64,000 nt of DNA from Sthenelais limicola (taxonomy: Eukaryota > Annelida > Polychaeta > Phyllodocida > Sigalionidae). The notes beneath the pieces are model-generated. The model saw nothing but the letters and a program-made list of their open reading frames with translations. It had not been told where the DNA came from and made no database searches. A program made the position numbers and the translations under genes. The DNA lies in assembly GCA_942159475.1 (NCBI GenBank), contig OW804094.1:55920966-55984965 (forward strand). The letters are read 5' to 3'. Below are positions 1-11,756 of this stretch, in pieces (the first letter of the stretch is position 1; each line of letters starts with the position of its first letter).

Positions 1-503
1 GTTGTAATATCGATGAAATGTCACATAAGATCAGACACTTGAAGAATTAACATACATGTATTAATTGCTTAAATGGATAATGTTTTTTGTATTGATAGTT
101 AAATGTCTTTTTCACTTGGGGATGAGACGTATCACAGTTGTGAATATCTGCCAATAAAATTGTTTAAAAAAAAACAAAAAAACGATGTGTAGTTCCTTCT
201 TCAGCAGCTTGATAAGTTTACCTTATTTTCTATAAGGGTAACGGCGGGAAGAAATGGAATCTAAATTCCATATGCCAGTTGACCCATTTGTTGAACATGT
301 ATACCTTAAGACAAATATAAGATGTTTCAATTCGATTCAATTCAATTGCAGCACCACAATGTTGCCACATTTGCATACAAATGATGATTGTCCTCATGTA
401 CTGTTTGGGTACCGTTTGTGAACAGTCACATCCAAATGTTACACAAATGTTCAAAAAACGTTACATTTCTCCCTGGCTAATGTGACCAGTAGACAAGTAA
501 TTT
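1..503. other. AT-rich non-coding stretch
   Basis: No gene or repeat is recognisable here. An A-rich run lies at about 167-182. Short ORFs in this stretch have no domain-like composition. Confidence 0.4.
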
Positions 504-1307
504 AAAGGGGTGTCTCCACTCGTTGCAGTAATCTCTGTGTTTGGTCTTCGCTTGGTCTGCGTTTCAAACTCTGCGATTCTATCAAGATTATGTTATAGTG
601 GCAGGTCAAACGCAGAGCTTACCGCAGCGTCATTAAAAGGTCTCATGATTGCGACAGAGACTGCGACTGGACACTTTGTGACAACCGCTTCTGAAAGAAG
701 CTGCCCATCGGCAGGATCTCTACCCACAATGACGTTACTCCCGCCATTACGGGTCATCACGCATATATAGAGAGATGTGATACTTATCCCCCTGTTTGCC
801 CACACGATCGTGCTCCCCCGCGTATTTTACCTGCAATGATGACACTCTAAAGAAGTTTTCCTCGCCATTTTGACTGGAATCGATACATCAATTGTGTATA
901 TCAACGAAGATATAAGCAGATTTAGCCACCAGAAAGATGCATAGAACGTTTGAATGTGGCACCATTCCCGCCCCATGCTACTCATATGTACCACTGCTGC
1001 CCGCCCTCGCCACCCATGCTTGTACACCTCCCATACACACACACACACCCACAACTCTCCCAGCACAGTTGGTCATGCCTCGGCAGAGGTGTGACCAACA
1101 AGTGAAATTAGACACTAAAACAAATGCGCTGAGGGTGTGTGTGTGGGCGGGGGGAGGGGGGGAGAATGGGACGGCTGGGTGGAGGGGAGTGCGTCTGTAA
1201 ATGTTTTTCTTTATTCATATAACATAATATTAACCATAGCAAACCCTACACAAATCCCAATACCTCGCGGTTATACTCTGGACTTCTAGCGACCTCAGTG
1301 GCGGCAC

Positions 1308-1381
1308 CTATGTTGCCGTCTCGGGAACTCTCCTGAGATTTGGGGCAGTCGCACCTACCGTTCCCGGTTGGGGCAACATAG
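1308..1381. repeat. Inverted-repeat hairpin, about 10-bp ends
   Basis: CTATGTTGCC on the left pairs with GGCAACATAG on the right, enclosing about 50 GC-rich bases. It may be part of an older repeat. No RNA family is recognised. Confidence 0.3.
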
Positions 1382-1598
1382 AGAGAGCTTGCCGGTATAT
1401 TCCATCTAACTTTTTAAAATCACATGTCACGAACAGTTCCAGTCCCGCCATCCCCTCCCCCCGACTATAACCCTACTGCTTATACAAGGCCGTTGTCCAC
1501 AGAGCTGTAGAATAAACGATTTCGGCCACTTTTCACCACTACACATGGGTTGGCCCTACTCATATCACTAGCAAAGTTCAGCCATCCAGCTACAACCA

Positions 1599-1675
1599 AT
1601 TCTATAGCGTAGGGCCTAGAGCACTGGACTCCCAATCTGAAGGTTCAGGGCTCGCACCTCGCCTGGGCCCGTCAG
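1599..1675 (+). repeat. tRNA-like SINE head or tRNA pseudogene
   Basis: An A-box-like segment (TAGCGTAGGGCCTAGAGCA) is followed by an anticodon-arm-like segment around CTCCCAA and a B-box-like segment (GGGCTCGCACCTC). A run of T follows at 1677. The spacing is that of an internal RNA polymerase III promoter. The acceptor stem and the anticodon stem do not pair properly, so it is not a working tRNA. A tRNA-derived SINE or a tRNA pseudogene fits best. Confidence 0.4.
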
Positions 1676-2863
1676 CTTTTTTTTTTTCATCCTATACTTG
1701 GTTGGCCGTGTAGGGCTGTACACGGCGGGGACGGGACGGAGGCGGGGACGGAGGGTGGCTTTTGCACTGGGTGCTGGGGGACGGGGAAGGCTGGCGATTT
1801 GAAAAACAAAATATCCATAATAATGTTTCAACCGCCTAAATATACCTAAATTACATTCGCCCAGCGCCGACTAGCAGCCGCCTACTCTTCTGGACCATCA
1901 ACACCCTTCCGATTTTTCCCTGGGAAAAAGTCAAAATGACTTTATTGACAATCAAATCTGGTGCACAGACAGAATAGCGTCCAACGAAGGTACTATACAG
2001 GCCAGTCAATTATCCAGTCATTTTCAATATTTTTCCCAGTGAGAATTTTGTCTGAATACCTAAAACAGTCATGTTAACATCATAGCTCTACACTTTAGTC
2101 ACTTTGATTATTTAATCCATTCTCATAACTTACACAGTCTGTAATAATCTATTGGGAGTTTTTAGGCAGGAATGCAATTGGCACCATGCTGCATCCTCCT
2201 TGCTCAACCCTTAGTTTGTCCCACTCACACCATGAGCGCCAGCTCTCCGCCCTGCCTCCCGCAGCAAATGTGCGGGGGCAGGGCCAGCAAAACAAATACA
2301 TTTCGAATCATATCGATAGCTGGGCGGGTGGGTGGTAGTCATTGAAAATGAGAAAAACAAACCATACATATACAAGTAAATAGCCCAAGACTTCCCCTGA
2401 ATCAACCTGTATACCAGTGGCCACACTTTCCCTGGATATCATTTTGAAGGTCAAGCAAGTTGCCGACAACATTTTATCCCTGTACCTTGCCGTGTCTGCA
2501 AAGTAAGTTTATTGCTTTTTTTCTCATTCTTTAAGTTGCAACAACGAATCCAATCTGTATGTAGCGTTTCTGAGGTTTTTCCAAGGAGTATATTTAACGA
2601 TATAAAATACGTTTTATAACGATTCGAACGACTCGATGTGACCAACGGAAATAATTTATTACGAAGAAACTAACCATCCGATCTTAAATCTGAAAGCAGC
2701 CTCCCTGACAGTCTCCCTGACTGGAAGAATTTTGAGGGAGCTATCAGCTATCTTGTGGAAAGCAATATTTTTGAGTTTTTACAAGTGAAGCGGAGATGAC
2801 AATGACACTCTTAATATTGATGACGATATTGATGACAATGAATTTATAAATTTTCAGGATATA

Positions 2864-2903
2864 TCTAGTGCTACCATACCATATCTAGTGCTACCACATC
2901 AAT
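2864..2903. repeat. Short tandem duplication, about 20-bp unit
   Basis: The word ATATCTAGTGCTACCA occurs twice in direct succession. Confidence 0.6.
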
Positions 2904-3937
2904 TAAACTGTATTTCAAGAAGTTTGCGATACTTTCATCATGAGGAATACAAAAAGTTATACATATTAAACCTATTTAAATTAATTTTCTATTATATCAG
3001 AATTATATTAATTAATTCCTTGCATTTGATATCCTTCCTCCATACATAGTAGTATACATGCAATCATTTTCCTTTACTATAAATATTTTGCTTCAAATGT
3101 AAAAACAATACAGATTTTTAGGGTCCACACAACAAAAACCCACGTAGTTAACTCAAAAACACACCATATAGAATTGGTTTCATACCGTTCATTTAACTCA
3201 CCAATATATCAGACAACATTAATCTGATAAATTCATTCCATAAGGTCGATATATAGATTTTATTTCGACTGAGCTGAGAGGCCAGATACTTTTAAAAGCT
3301 CGGCAATGTCAAATGTGTGAACCAACTGCACTTCAAGCGCAGAACAGTCTCCATTGTAAATTTCAATCACAACCCTCACAGTAGAGTCATAATCACATCG
3401 CAGAGTTGCCTCAATCGCAGAAAATATTCAACATGCTGAAAGATTTCTGTGCCAGCCACAGGACATAAAACTCACATTTTTAGCCGCAATGCAACCGCAG
3501 AACAGATCTCCACTGCCATGGTTGGTCTGCACATGAAATGCGCTTGAATATAACTTCCTGTTTTTCTATCGCAAAGCTTACCGCAGCCAGTGGAGACCCC
3601 ACTTAACTGGCCACTGCCACTTTTTCTTTGGGGAAACGCGCATAGACGAAAAGACACCTAAGACAAACCGAGACTGTTAACAGTATTACTGTAAACTGTT
3701 AAGAGTGATAAGACTATTTCAACTGATAACTGTCACCGTTACTTGTTTTTTTCCAATATTAGCAGAATCATACACACGTCCATAGAATAATACAGTTTCC
3801 ACTGATGAGTATAAAGCATTAACTTATTTAAGCTACAAAACCTGGCAAAACTTAGAGATAAAACTAACAGATAAAACACTTTTAATGGTGTAATGGTCCT
3901 ACCTGTCATTACCTGGCGGACATTTCTCTTGGGTCAC

Positions 3938-4640
3938 ATGCCTCCACAGCCCTCCATAGACTGCAGGTATTACAAAATCGGATACTCAGAATAATATATA
4001 AAATACCACCTAGAGAGTGTTAAAGACCTTCACATTGAAAAAAGGCTCCTCCCCCCTGACCTACCGAAGAAGACTTCATCTATTACAGGCGGGCCACCGT
4101 TTATCCCAAGACCCTAGGAATGTAGATATTCGACTAATCAATACCCGAAATTTTGAACAAGGAAGGAAAAATCTCAAACAAACTACACCCAAATCCGAAC
4201 AAATCAATAAATCTATAATGCATACAATTCTATACACATGGAATAGATTACCAACGGTGGCCCACCAAACAATAGATACAAAAGTTTTTAAGAATCTCGC
4301 CAGAACTATTTATATATAGCAAGACAATTATTTCAAAACATAATGTAATAAGTCAATTGTAAACGAGTCCACTGTATACTGAGTTTAACTGCTACTGTAA
4401 ATTGTTAATCCATGTTATTTTTTAACCATCTGCGCATTATTATTTACTGAAAATCTAGCAGAGACCCCACTTCTGTCAATGATTGCAAGCGGGATTGTCC
4501 TCTGGTTGAAATAATTGTAACTAACGACTGAGGGGATTGACCCCCCCCCCCACACACACACACACCCATCCCACCCCCCATTAGCAGGAGAATCCCCTTA
4601 ATAGCAGTCTTTGACTTAATAAAAGTATTTCAATTCAATT
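3938..4640 (+). pseudogene. 3' fragment of a LINE (RT C-terminus plus 3' UTR)
   Basis: The reading frame from about 3946 gives HRLQVLQNRILRIIYK, the typical post-RT region of non-LTR retrotransposons. It then breaks at a TAA (4020-4022) and continues after a frameshift in the frame 4017-4319, ending in a motif like TWNRLP, which is usual near the LINE ORF2 C-terminus. Downstream is a 3' UTR-like stretch with a CA-rich tract at 4543 and AATAAAAG near 4618, followed by ATTCA repeats that look like the element's tail. It is 5'-truncated, has no catalytic RT motifs left, and is dead. It resembles the fragment inserted at 9915-11018 in domain position. Confidence 0.7.
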
Positions 4641-5604
4641 CACTCAATATCTAATTGACGCCTAACTAAAAGTTATTTATCAATTATGGGTCAATATTTT
4701 AGAAAATGTACAATTCAACTTCGCCAATCTTCTCAAATAACCCAAATTTCGGACGAAAATAAAGTTCAAAATACAGTTCAACCTAACCAAACAGATTGCT
4801 AGAATCAATGCAATGCCGAATATACTCGAATTTACCTAGTATTGACCAATTGTCTAAATGTGTACAGTTGCCAATTGTACATTTTCTGAAAATTTGACCC
4901 ATATTTTGTTTTGTCTAGCCTGCCTATATTTAATCAGTTTACTATAGATACGAAAATAAAATGATGTATTTTCTAGTCATAAAGGGCACATCAATATTTT
5001 TTAAATCCCGAGAACGCTGTGTGTAAATAACATTATCCATAGTATGCCTATTTAGTAGCTTTATTAATAGACTCAGTGATGCCATTGGACCAACCGATGT
5101 TATGTATGTTATCAAACAACTTTCATGGGCTGTGCTGCCATTCAGTAGAAGTAGAAATAAACATTAGCTAGACGTCAGTAAAAGTATGTATGTCAGATTC
5201 TTGTCCCGCCTTCATATGAAAGGAAAATTATGAAAATTATTTTCATTGGCTATCAGAATGAATTCATGAAGTCATATTGATTTTTAACCAACTTCGCTTA
5301 AACTTTGTACAATTTCCTGGGTGAAAATATTTAATGAAATGCCGGACAAATGATGCGGTTATAAACCCGGGCCATGCTTAAAGATATATGTATTTGACGA
5401 ATTGGACGAAGATGGATATCATTAAACTGTTTATACTGGTAACATCAACATCTTTAGTTACCAATGACTCCTTCCATTAGGATGTTAATCAATACCCTTT
5501 GACTGAGAGGTGACTCGTTATAAAGCATTTTAAACTCTTCTAATCGAATGCGAAGAATGGAATATAATAATATCGTTCAAATATTAACCTTTACATATAT
5601 CAGG
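4641..5604. other. AT-rich non-coding stretch
   Basis: No gene, RNA or repeat is recognised here. Confidence 0.4.
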
Positions 5605-7711
5605 TCGATTCTCACGAAATGGGGGTAGTCAGCGTTTTTTTAGTTCCAAGGTTCACTGAGCTTACATTTTTATTTTTTACCTTCTCAGAAACTGAGAAGT
5701 TTAGTGGATTGAGTACCATTCTGTCAATCATCTTTTTATCGTTTAAACCCCACATAAATCTGTTAGCTGATTGTGGGATATGTGAGGTAACAATCAGTGT
5801 GAAATCATCTGTCTGATCAGTTCGCATGTTTGCAGGATTAAGGCTTATCTACTCCACCCATTTCTCACATCCACCATACACCACTCCACCCCCCTCTGGT
5901 TATTACATAATAAGACAAACCAGGCCTGCCCCTAACCCGGTCATGGTTGGTTGCCCACGCCCTCCCTTGCCTTCCAGCTCCCTCCCTACCTCCCTCCCTC
6001 CCTAGCCTTCCACCCATTACCCCCATCTCTCTTTCTCTCTCTCACTCTGAGCGCTGTTTTAGTGCATTCTACTAATTTTAGAGAGATGCACCTGAAAAAC
6101 CCAAAATCATAATTACTTTAACAGACCTTTTACTGACCTCAGGAACCCTGTATATGACAGTAAATATTCTGCATTTTCTGTCATAAAGACTAAATTTCAG
6201 TAACTATGACTTGTCATCGCGCACAAATAATTGATCCTGAGAAGTTGTTTCCTTTGGAAACGTAGGGTATAAACATTAAGTTAAACTGATTATAAAGTTA
6301 AATAGAAAAATAGTTGATTAAATCATTGATTAACTTAATAATTAGTAAACTTATAACTTGTTTTTGTTTATTTTTCATTCCCATCATTTAGATCCCACTT
6401 CGAGCTTTCAGCCATAATGGTTTATTAATCTAAAAATCTGCATTATGTACATAAAATGATAAAATATAGGTGAAAATTGACATTTTTAAAAACACGAAAT
6501 AAATAAAATGAGGACGTAGGCACTCAAATTGATGAATTCATGTCAAAATTTCTACTTAATAGAAGGAATCCAAACATTTACTAAGCGTATTTGGTTGAAT
6601 TCTGGGAATACATAGACTAAAAAGTCCAGTACCAGCTAGTACTGCGCACTTGGGTGGATCAGCCGAACTAACCCACAGCGGACAGCACCTAGAGTCTAGC
6701 TCTAGTAAAACCCAATATCACCATAATATTATCCTTATAGCCATTTTGGGGGTAAAAAAAATATGGCTAAAATCACAGCGTGCCTACGTCGGGGCAGTAA
6801 AGTCTGTAAAAAAGATATAAATTACCCCCCAACAGGGGTTATTATGATATGGATATTAAGCCAATAATATTCATGATAGAATAAAACCATACTTGTGTGA
6901 CTCCCCCTTTAAGTTTTCATGGTAGGCAAATTCTTTTGAAAGAAAATGAATTTGGCTAAAATATGCATGTGCCTATTCATCTATTCATCTTTCAAACATT
7001 TAGTGTTTATTGAGCAATGCGTACTATCAATGACTTCAAATTCTGAGCATAATGAGCAATCTATGGGGAAAATATTGGCCAAATTGTTCAGAAACCCTTA
7101 CCCCGACGTAGGCAGCCCCCTCCCGACGTAGGCACCCCCTGACGTAGGTCCCCGTCCTAATGTAGGCCCATGGTACCAGCAAGTAGACTTTATATGCTCT
7201 ATTTAGCCCTGCTAAGAAACATATGATTCTCAATGTGATGACTTCAAAATGTATAGACAAATAACTAAATATTTTCCAGCAGTTTATGTGAATGATTGGG
7301 AGGGGTACCTACGTCGGGGGAGGGGTGCCTACGTTTGTGTAGGGTGCCTACATCGGGCATTTTCTTTTAACTTTTTACACATTACAGACCCTCTCAAAAC
7401 TCATTAAATATGTCATCCAATATGTCCGAATGGGTATAATGGTAAAAGCTCATTCTTAAATGGCAGTAATTCCTCACAGTTTTAGTTCTTAAATCAACAA
7501 ATTTTACCCCGACGTAGGCACCCAAGAAAAATAGGGTTAACATTCAAATTGATGCTGAGAGAGAAATATTCATCCAATTCAGTAGCGATTTTCAGGTTAG
7601 ATTCCCTAAATACCCTTTTTATCAATGCACAAAAGTTTGACAAAATTTTAGATGTTTGAAAAAATGACTTCTGGAATCACCCATTGCCCCCATTTCGTGA
7701 GAATTTACCGT
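5605..7711. mobile_element. Non-autonomous inverted-repeat DNA element
   Basis: ATTCTCACGAAATGGGGG at about 5610-5627 is the exact reverse complement of the right end at about 7688-7706 (CCCCCATTTCGTGAGAAT). That makes an approximately 2.1-kb unit with at least 18 bp of perfect terminal inverted repeat. No transposase is visible; the interior ORFs are short and of chance composition. The interior carries many copies of a GACGTAGGCAC word in both orientations (6512, 6780, 7101-7170, 7301-7355, 7505). The superfamily is not identified because no convincing target duplication is visible. Confidence 0.6.
6510..7523. repeat. Dispersed CCCGACGTAGGCACC words in both orientations
   Basis: About ten near-copies of CCCCGACGTAGGCACCC or its reverse complement (GGTGCCTACGTCGGGG) occur. 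They are densest at 7101-7170 and 7301-7360, with others at about 6512, 6780 and 7505. They could be binding sites for a transposase or remnants of a short-period array. Confidence 0.7.
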
Positions 7712-7990
7712 ATCTAATATATAAAGCTCAAGAAGGGTTTTTTTGTCACGCATGTTCTGGGAATCTGTGGTCTCCCCAGCTGTCTTTTTGGTCTGTACAG
7801 GTCCGTCGTCCCTGTCTGGAGGACATTATAATTATGTGGTTTGTGAAGGTATCTGGGGTGAAAATGCGATTTTGAAGCCTTTTTTAAATTGGGATATCCA
7901 CACTCTATTTATAGCCTTATTTATAGCTTGGGAAAGCCCCTGTGAGATACTACGTCATTAGCCACAAGCTATTGCTTCAATTAAAGGGGG
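7712..7990. other. Non-coding stretch without recognised features
   Basis: Only overlapping chance ORFs are seen. Confidence 0.4.
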
Positions 7991-8088
7991 ACCCAACTAT
8001 ACATGCAGAGGAGTGGGAGAGTGAAGAAGAGGGGTGGGAGAGGGTGGGGGTATTGGAGAGGGGGAGGGGAGGGAGAGGGTGTAGGGGT
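7990..8088. repeat. GA-rich low-complexity tract
   Basis: A purine-rich tract of GGGAGAG and GGGGAGG words precedes a small repeat array. A sister tract lies at 8363-8570. Confidence 0.8.
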
Positions 8089-8347
8089 GATGCCTAAATC
8101 AACAAACTGACATAGCCATTTCTTATGATCGACAAATGACATAGACCCTTTCTTAGAGCAACAAATTGACATGCAATTCTAGAGACAAGGGACAAATGCT
8201 CATCCTTAGCACGACAAATCGACATTATAAGGTGTCCTGATGTCTAAAATCGACAAACTGACATAGCCATTTCTTATGATCGACAAATCGACATGGGATT
8301 CTGGGGACAAGGGACAAATGCCCATCCTTAGCCCGACAAATCGACAC
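8089..8347. repeat. Two-copy repeat built on CGACAAATCGACAT
   Basis: Two diverged units of about 130-150 bp follow one another. Each contains AAACTGACATAGCCATTTC, a GGGACAAATGC segment, CATCCTTAGC and one or more copies of CGACAAATCGACAT. The array is sandwiched between two GA-rich tracts. Confidence 0.7.
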
Positions 8348-8362
8348 AGGAGCCCTGAGTGT

Positions 8363-8570
8363 AGGAGGGGAGAGTGAGGAAAAGGGAGAGGGTGTGGAAA
8401 TAGAAGAGGGGGAGGGGAGGGGAAACAGGGGAGGGAGAGGATGTAGGGGAAGGGACAGAGGGAAGGGAGAGAAAGCGAGGAGGGGAGGGAGAGGGGGGTA
8501 TCGGAGATGGGGTTGGGAGAGAAAAGGCGGAGGGAAAAGAGGGAGAGGGGGAGTGTGGGGAGAGATGGGG
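8363..8570. repeat. GA-rich low-complexity tract
   Basis: Strand-asymmetric purine run made of GGGAGAGG-type words. Long ORFs on either strand here are composition artefacts. Confidence 0.8.
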
Positions 8571-9000
8571 ACCGTCTGCAGGATGGGTATTTATCTAGTA
8601 TATTACGGGGGAATTTCAAAATGGTAGACCACTTTGCTGACCGCTCAGAGTAAACACTCTTATTTCGGGAAAATATCGGATTCTGGGTAGAATCATAACC
8701 GGATTTTTAGTAGTGTACTGTATTTGGTGATACTGCACACAAAGCCGTTGATTTTGGACGTTTTAACCTGATATTCAGTGAGATCGACATTTTTTGTTTG
8801 TGAACATTTCGAAGGGTGAGCGATATAAGGGGTTCCTACACCTGGTTACCACGTAAACAGTAATAGCTGCCAGCAAAGAAGCGGCTGGGACTGACTTCCC
8901 GCAAAAGCCAGGGTCGACTAGTACGCCTATAACATTTAAGCGAGGAAGTGATGTTTTATCACCAGTCCTAAGGGATGAAAAAAAGAAATCCAAGAACATT

Positions 9001-11756
9001 ATGTCGGATTTAGATGAAATCAACCAGATCAAGGAGCATAATCAGATCGTTGACGACGATCTTGAAACCCTTTTCAGTAGAGCGGATTTACTAACTACCA
9101 CGTCTTAGGACCAGGGTAAGCTCCTACAAAAAATACTGAAAAACCAAGAACATCTAACCAAGAAAGTTGATCGTTTACAGCAACAAATGGTAAATAAAAG
9201 TGACTTACATGATCTGGCGTCTCATGTCTCAAGGGATATGGTGTATATTGACGAACGAGTTGAAGCACAGGAACGTAAGTCCAAGTATATTGCTTCAAAT
9301 GCACTCAAGGCAAAAGATGATATGGACATACTAAGACAACAGCAGAGGGAAACGTATGTTGTTCTGGAGAACTGTCCAATGTACCGGGATGAGCACACCT
9401 TTAACCTGGCAAAGCGTATAATTCACCAGCTTTTTCCCACAGCCTGGGATGGGATTGTTGATCTTGTTTATAGAGAGATCAGATCCAACAATCGACGCGG
9501 TCCAAGTCCAATAGTCATTCGTCTGTTGCACAGAAGCATGAAGGAACAGTTAGTGAGAAGGAAAGATCCTTTCGCTTCTGATGTAGTGTTCCCTCCTGAT
9601 CAATGGCCCGAAAAGGAACACATGTACTTTCACGATTTTGATACTGTCGAGACACGTCAGAAGAAGAGTTTAATGAAGTTGCTTGCTACAAATGCTATCG
9701 CTGCTGGTGCGGATAGGGAGTACACCAAGCCCAAAGGGGACCAGGTGTTAATTGACGGTCATCTATATAACTCTCGACAACTACACACATTGGAAGAAAA
9801 GTTTAGTGTTGAGAAAGTGAAGATCGTTCGTGTCCAGAATGGTCTTGCCTTCCAAGGGGAGAGAGCTTACATGTCGAACTTCTTTCCATGCGAGTTCCAA
9901 TATTATGGAGATGTAATTATACACAACACCCACAAGCCTTTAACCGATAAACTGCAAAAACTACAAAATAGAGCTCTCAGAATTATACTCAATATGCCAT
10001 ATGACACTCACATAAATGACTTACACAACACAGCTAAAATATCATACTTAGAGAACAGAAGAACTACTCACTTAAGATACACAGCATATAAAAGAAAAGA
10101 CAATCCACAATATAGAAACAACCCAAACAGGGAAACCAGACAAAATGCTGGCCCCACCCTGACAATCCCTAGGTATAGAACAAAAATGGGCGAAAAAACC
10201 GTGCAAGTTAAATGTGCTTCAGCATGGAATGAATTAACACCCAGACAGAGAAACATAGGATCAATTGAAGCTTTTAAGTCTAATCAAAAAGAATGGTTAA
10301 AATCACTGCTAATTAAACAATCACTTACAGCAAAAATGTATAAACCCAAAACACAAACACTTTAGAAATGCTATATCCAAAAATACAAACAGGAAATCAG
10401 TCTTTCTTCTCATGAAAAAATATACCTACATAAAAAACATGTTAGTATAGTAAGGGTAAAATGCAGAAAGATCAGCTATATCGCCCAAATACACAAACAC
10501 TCCACCAAAAGGTCTGAGTGGCAATGTGAAAAAATGTAGGAATATCCAAAAAGAAACAAAAAAAACACATGGTTGCTTTCAATACACATATGGTTTCTGT
10601 AAAACAAAAGTATTCTCTCGTTGATGAATTTTAATGTACATCCTACTCTGATAACATGATATCACCTGATATCTTTTAAGGCACCACATGGCCATTGTGA
10701 TTTTATTTATTTTTTATTTTTATTTCATATTTTTTAGACTGCACTAACACTCCACAATCACGTCTGAGTGGCACAGTGAAGTCAATTGCATAAAATAACA
10801 TACAAACTATCAAAACCCAGTTTCCATACATAACTAGAAAAAACAATTAACTCATAGAAGAGAATTGTATATAATGTATATAATTTTTTGTACATATCAA
10901 CTGAACAACATGGATAAAAATGTAAATGGATTTGAGAAAGCTTGGCCCGGCAGAACCAACCCCAAAAAGGGGAGTCGGTTAACCAAGTTGAAATAAAATC
11001 TTTAAAAAAAAAAAATATCAGGATAAATTTTTTGTTTCGTCTGAACAAGCTTTTCAGTTTAAGAAATGTTCAGTGCTCGGCAGCCATGACACAGCTGATG
11101 CTATACTTGAGAATGAGGACCCTCGTGAAATCAAGTCCTTTGGCGACCACGTTGAGTCAAAGCCCAACTGGAGAAGTGTTGAAAAAGAAGTAATGTTGGA
11201 TATTACCTGCTGCAAGTACTTCCAGAACCACAAGTTAGCTGTGAAATTGTCTAAGACTGGAAATGTACGTTTAATCAAAGCAACTAATAACACTTATTGG
11301 GGTGCAGGCTGCTATCAGGGGGACAGGCACCTAGATGATGATTCCTGGAGTGGGAAAAATGAGTTTGGTAAAATACTCATGATAGTGCGTCAGGAAATCA
11401 TAAAGGCTCTCGCAGATGGTAACTTTGGAAACCTCCAATGTAAGAGGCTAAAGCTAACATCATCCAAGCATCCTGCAACCGTGGATGACTCCGGATTTAC
11501 CAGGCCCAAAGTAACAACATCGCTTCCACAGGCCGAAGTATCCTCTCCAGTTGTTCCAGTCTCCAACAAGTTTGGTGCTCTAGGCTCTACATCAGTACCA
11601 GAAGGCCAAAGTATCGTTTCGACCTCTCTAAGAACATTGCAGACCTATCAGAATCCGCCATGGATCTTGGTGAATCGGAGGATACTTGAACTGAGTTGTG
11701 AATACTTTTTTGGCTTCATTACGATACCATTTCACTGTTATATCCATTATTTTTAG
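9001..11756 (+). pseudogene. LINE ORF1 with coiled coil, RRM-like part and NADAR domain (interrupted)
   Basis: ORF1 opens at the first in-frame ATG, 9001. The frame is open further upstream to a TAA at 8854 but has no ATG there. The N-terminal ~110 residues are charged and heptad-like (coiled coil), broken by one TAG at 9106-9108. At about 9360-9570 comes a segment ending in GPSPIVIRLLHRSMKEQLVR, resembling the RNA-binding core of L1-type ORF1 proteins. At 9850 a NADAR (YbiA-like) domain begins with FQGERAYMSNFFPCEF. It is cut at about 9918 by a LINE insertion and resumes at 11022 with FFVSSEQAFQFKKC, then DPREIKSFG, NTYWGAGCYQGD and GKNEFGKILMIVRQEI. These are hallmark NADAR motifs in the right order, including the SSEQ glutamate, the WG pair and the GKN..G..LM..R block. 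NADAR enzymes cleave N-glycosidic ADP-ribose linkages (known for the family). A Pro/Ser-rich tail follows. It is inactive here. Confidence 0.75.
9915..11018 (+). mobile_element. 5'-truncated LINE inserted into the NADAR domain
   Basis: The frame at 9919-10365 switches abruptly from NADAR to a non-LTR RT C-terminal region: THKPLTDKLQKLQNRALRII, then SAWNELTPRQRN, ending at TAG 10363-10365. About 640 bp of 3' UTR follow, containing two near-copies of an AACACTCCAC...GTCTGAGTGGCA word (about 10497 and 10747). An AATAAAATC signal and a poly-A run end at about 11018. NADAR coding resumes at 11022. Junctions are placed by the domain break and the poly-A. No clear target duplication is visible. Confidence 0.75.

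Larger units (their letters stand above)
504..3612. mobile_element. Possible TTAA-flanked inverted-repeat element
   Basis: The left end (TTAA then AGGGGTGTCTCCACT, about 504-535) matches the reverse complement of the right end (AGTGGAGACCCCAC then TTAA, about 3582-3612), with one indel and continuing similarity for about 30 bases. A subterminal word, GCTTACCGCAG, is present near both ends (about 618 and 3576). TTAA flanks are known for piggyBac and Kolobok families, but no transposase ORF is visible, so this would be a non-autonomous copy. The interior holds the tRNA-like SINE head and short ORFs with no recognisable domain. Two unrelated repeats with similar ends are an alternative explanation. 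Confidence 0.35.

Noticed and set aside
8206..8627. 137-codon and 77-codon ORFs on opposite strands
   Set aside because: Products of strand-asymmetric GA-rich DNA and the small repeat array.
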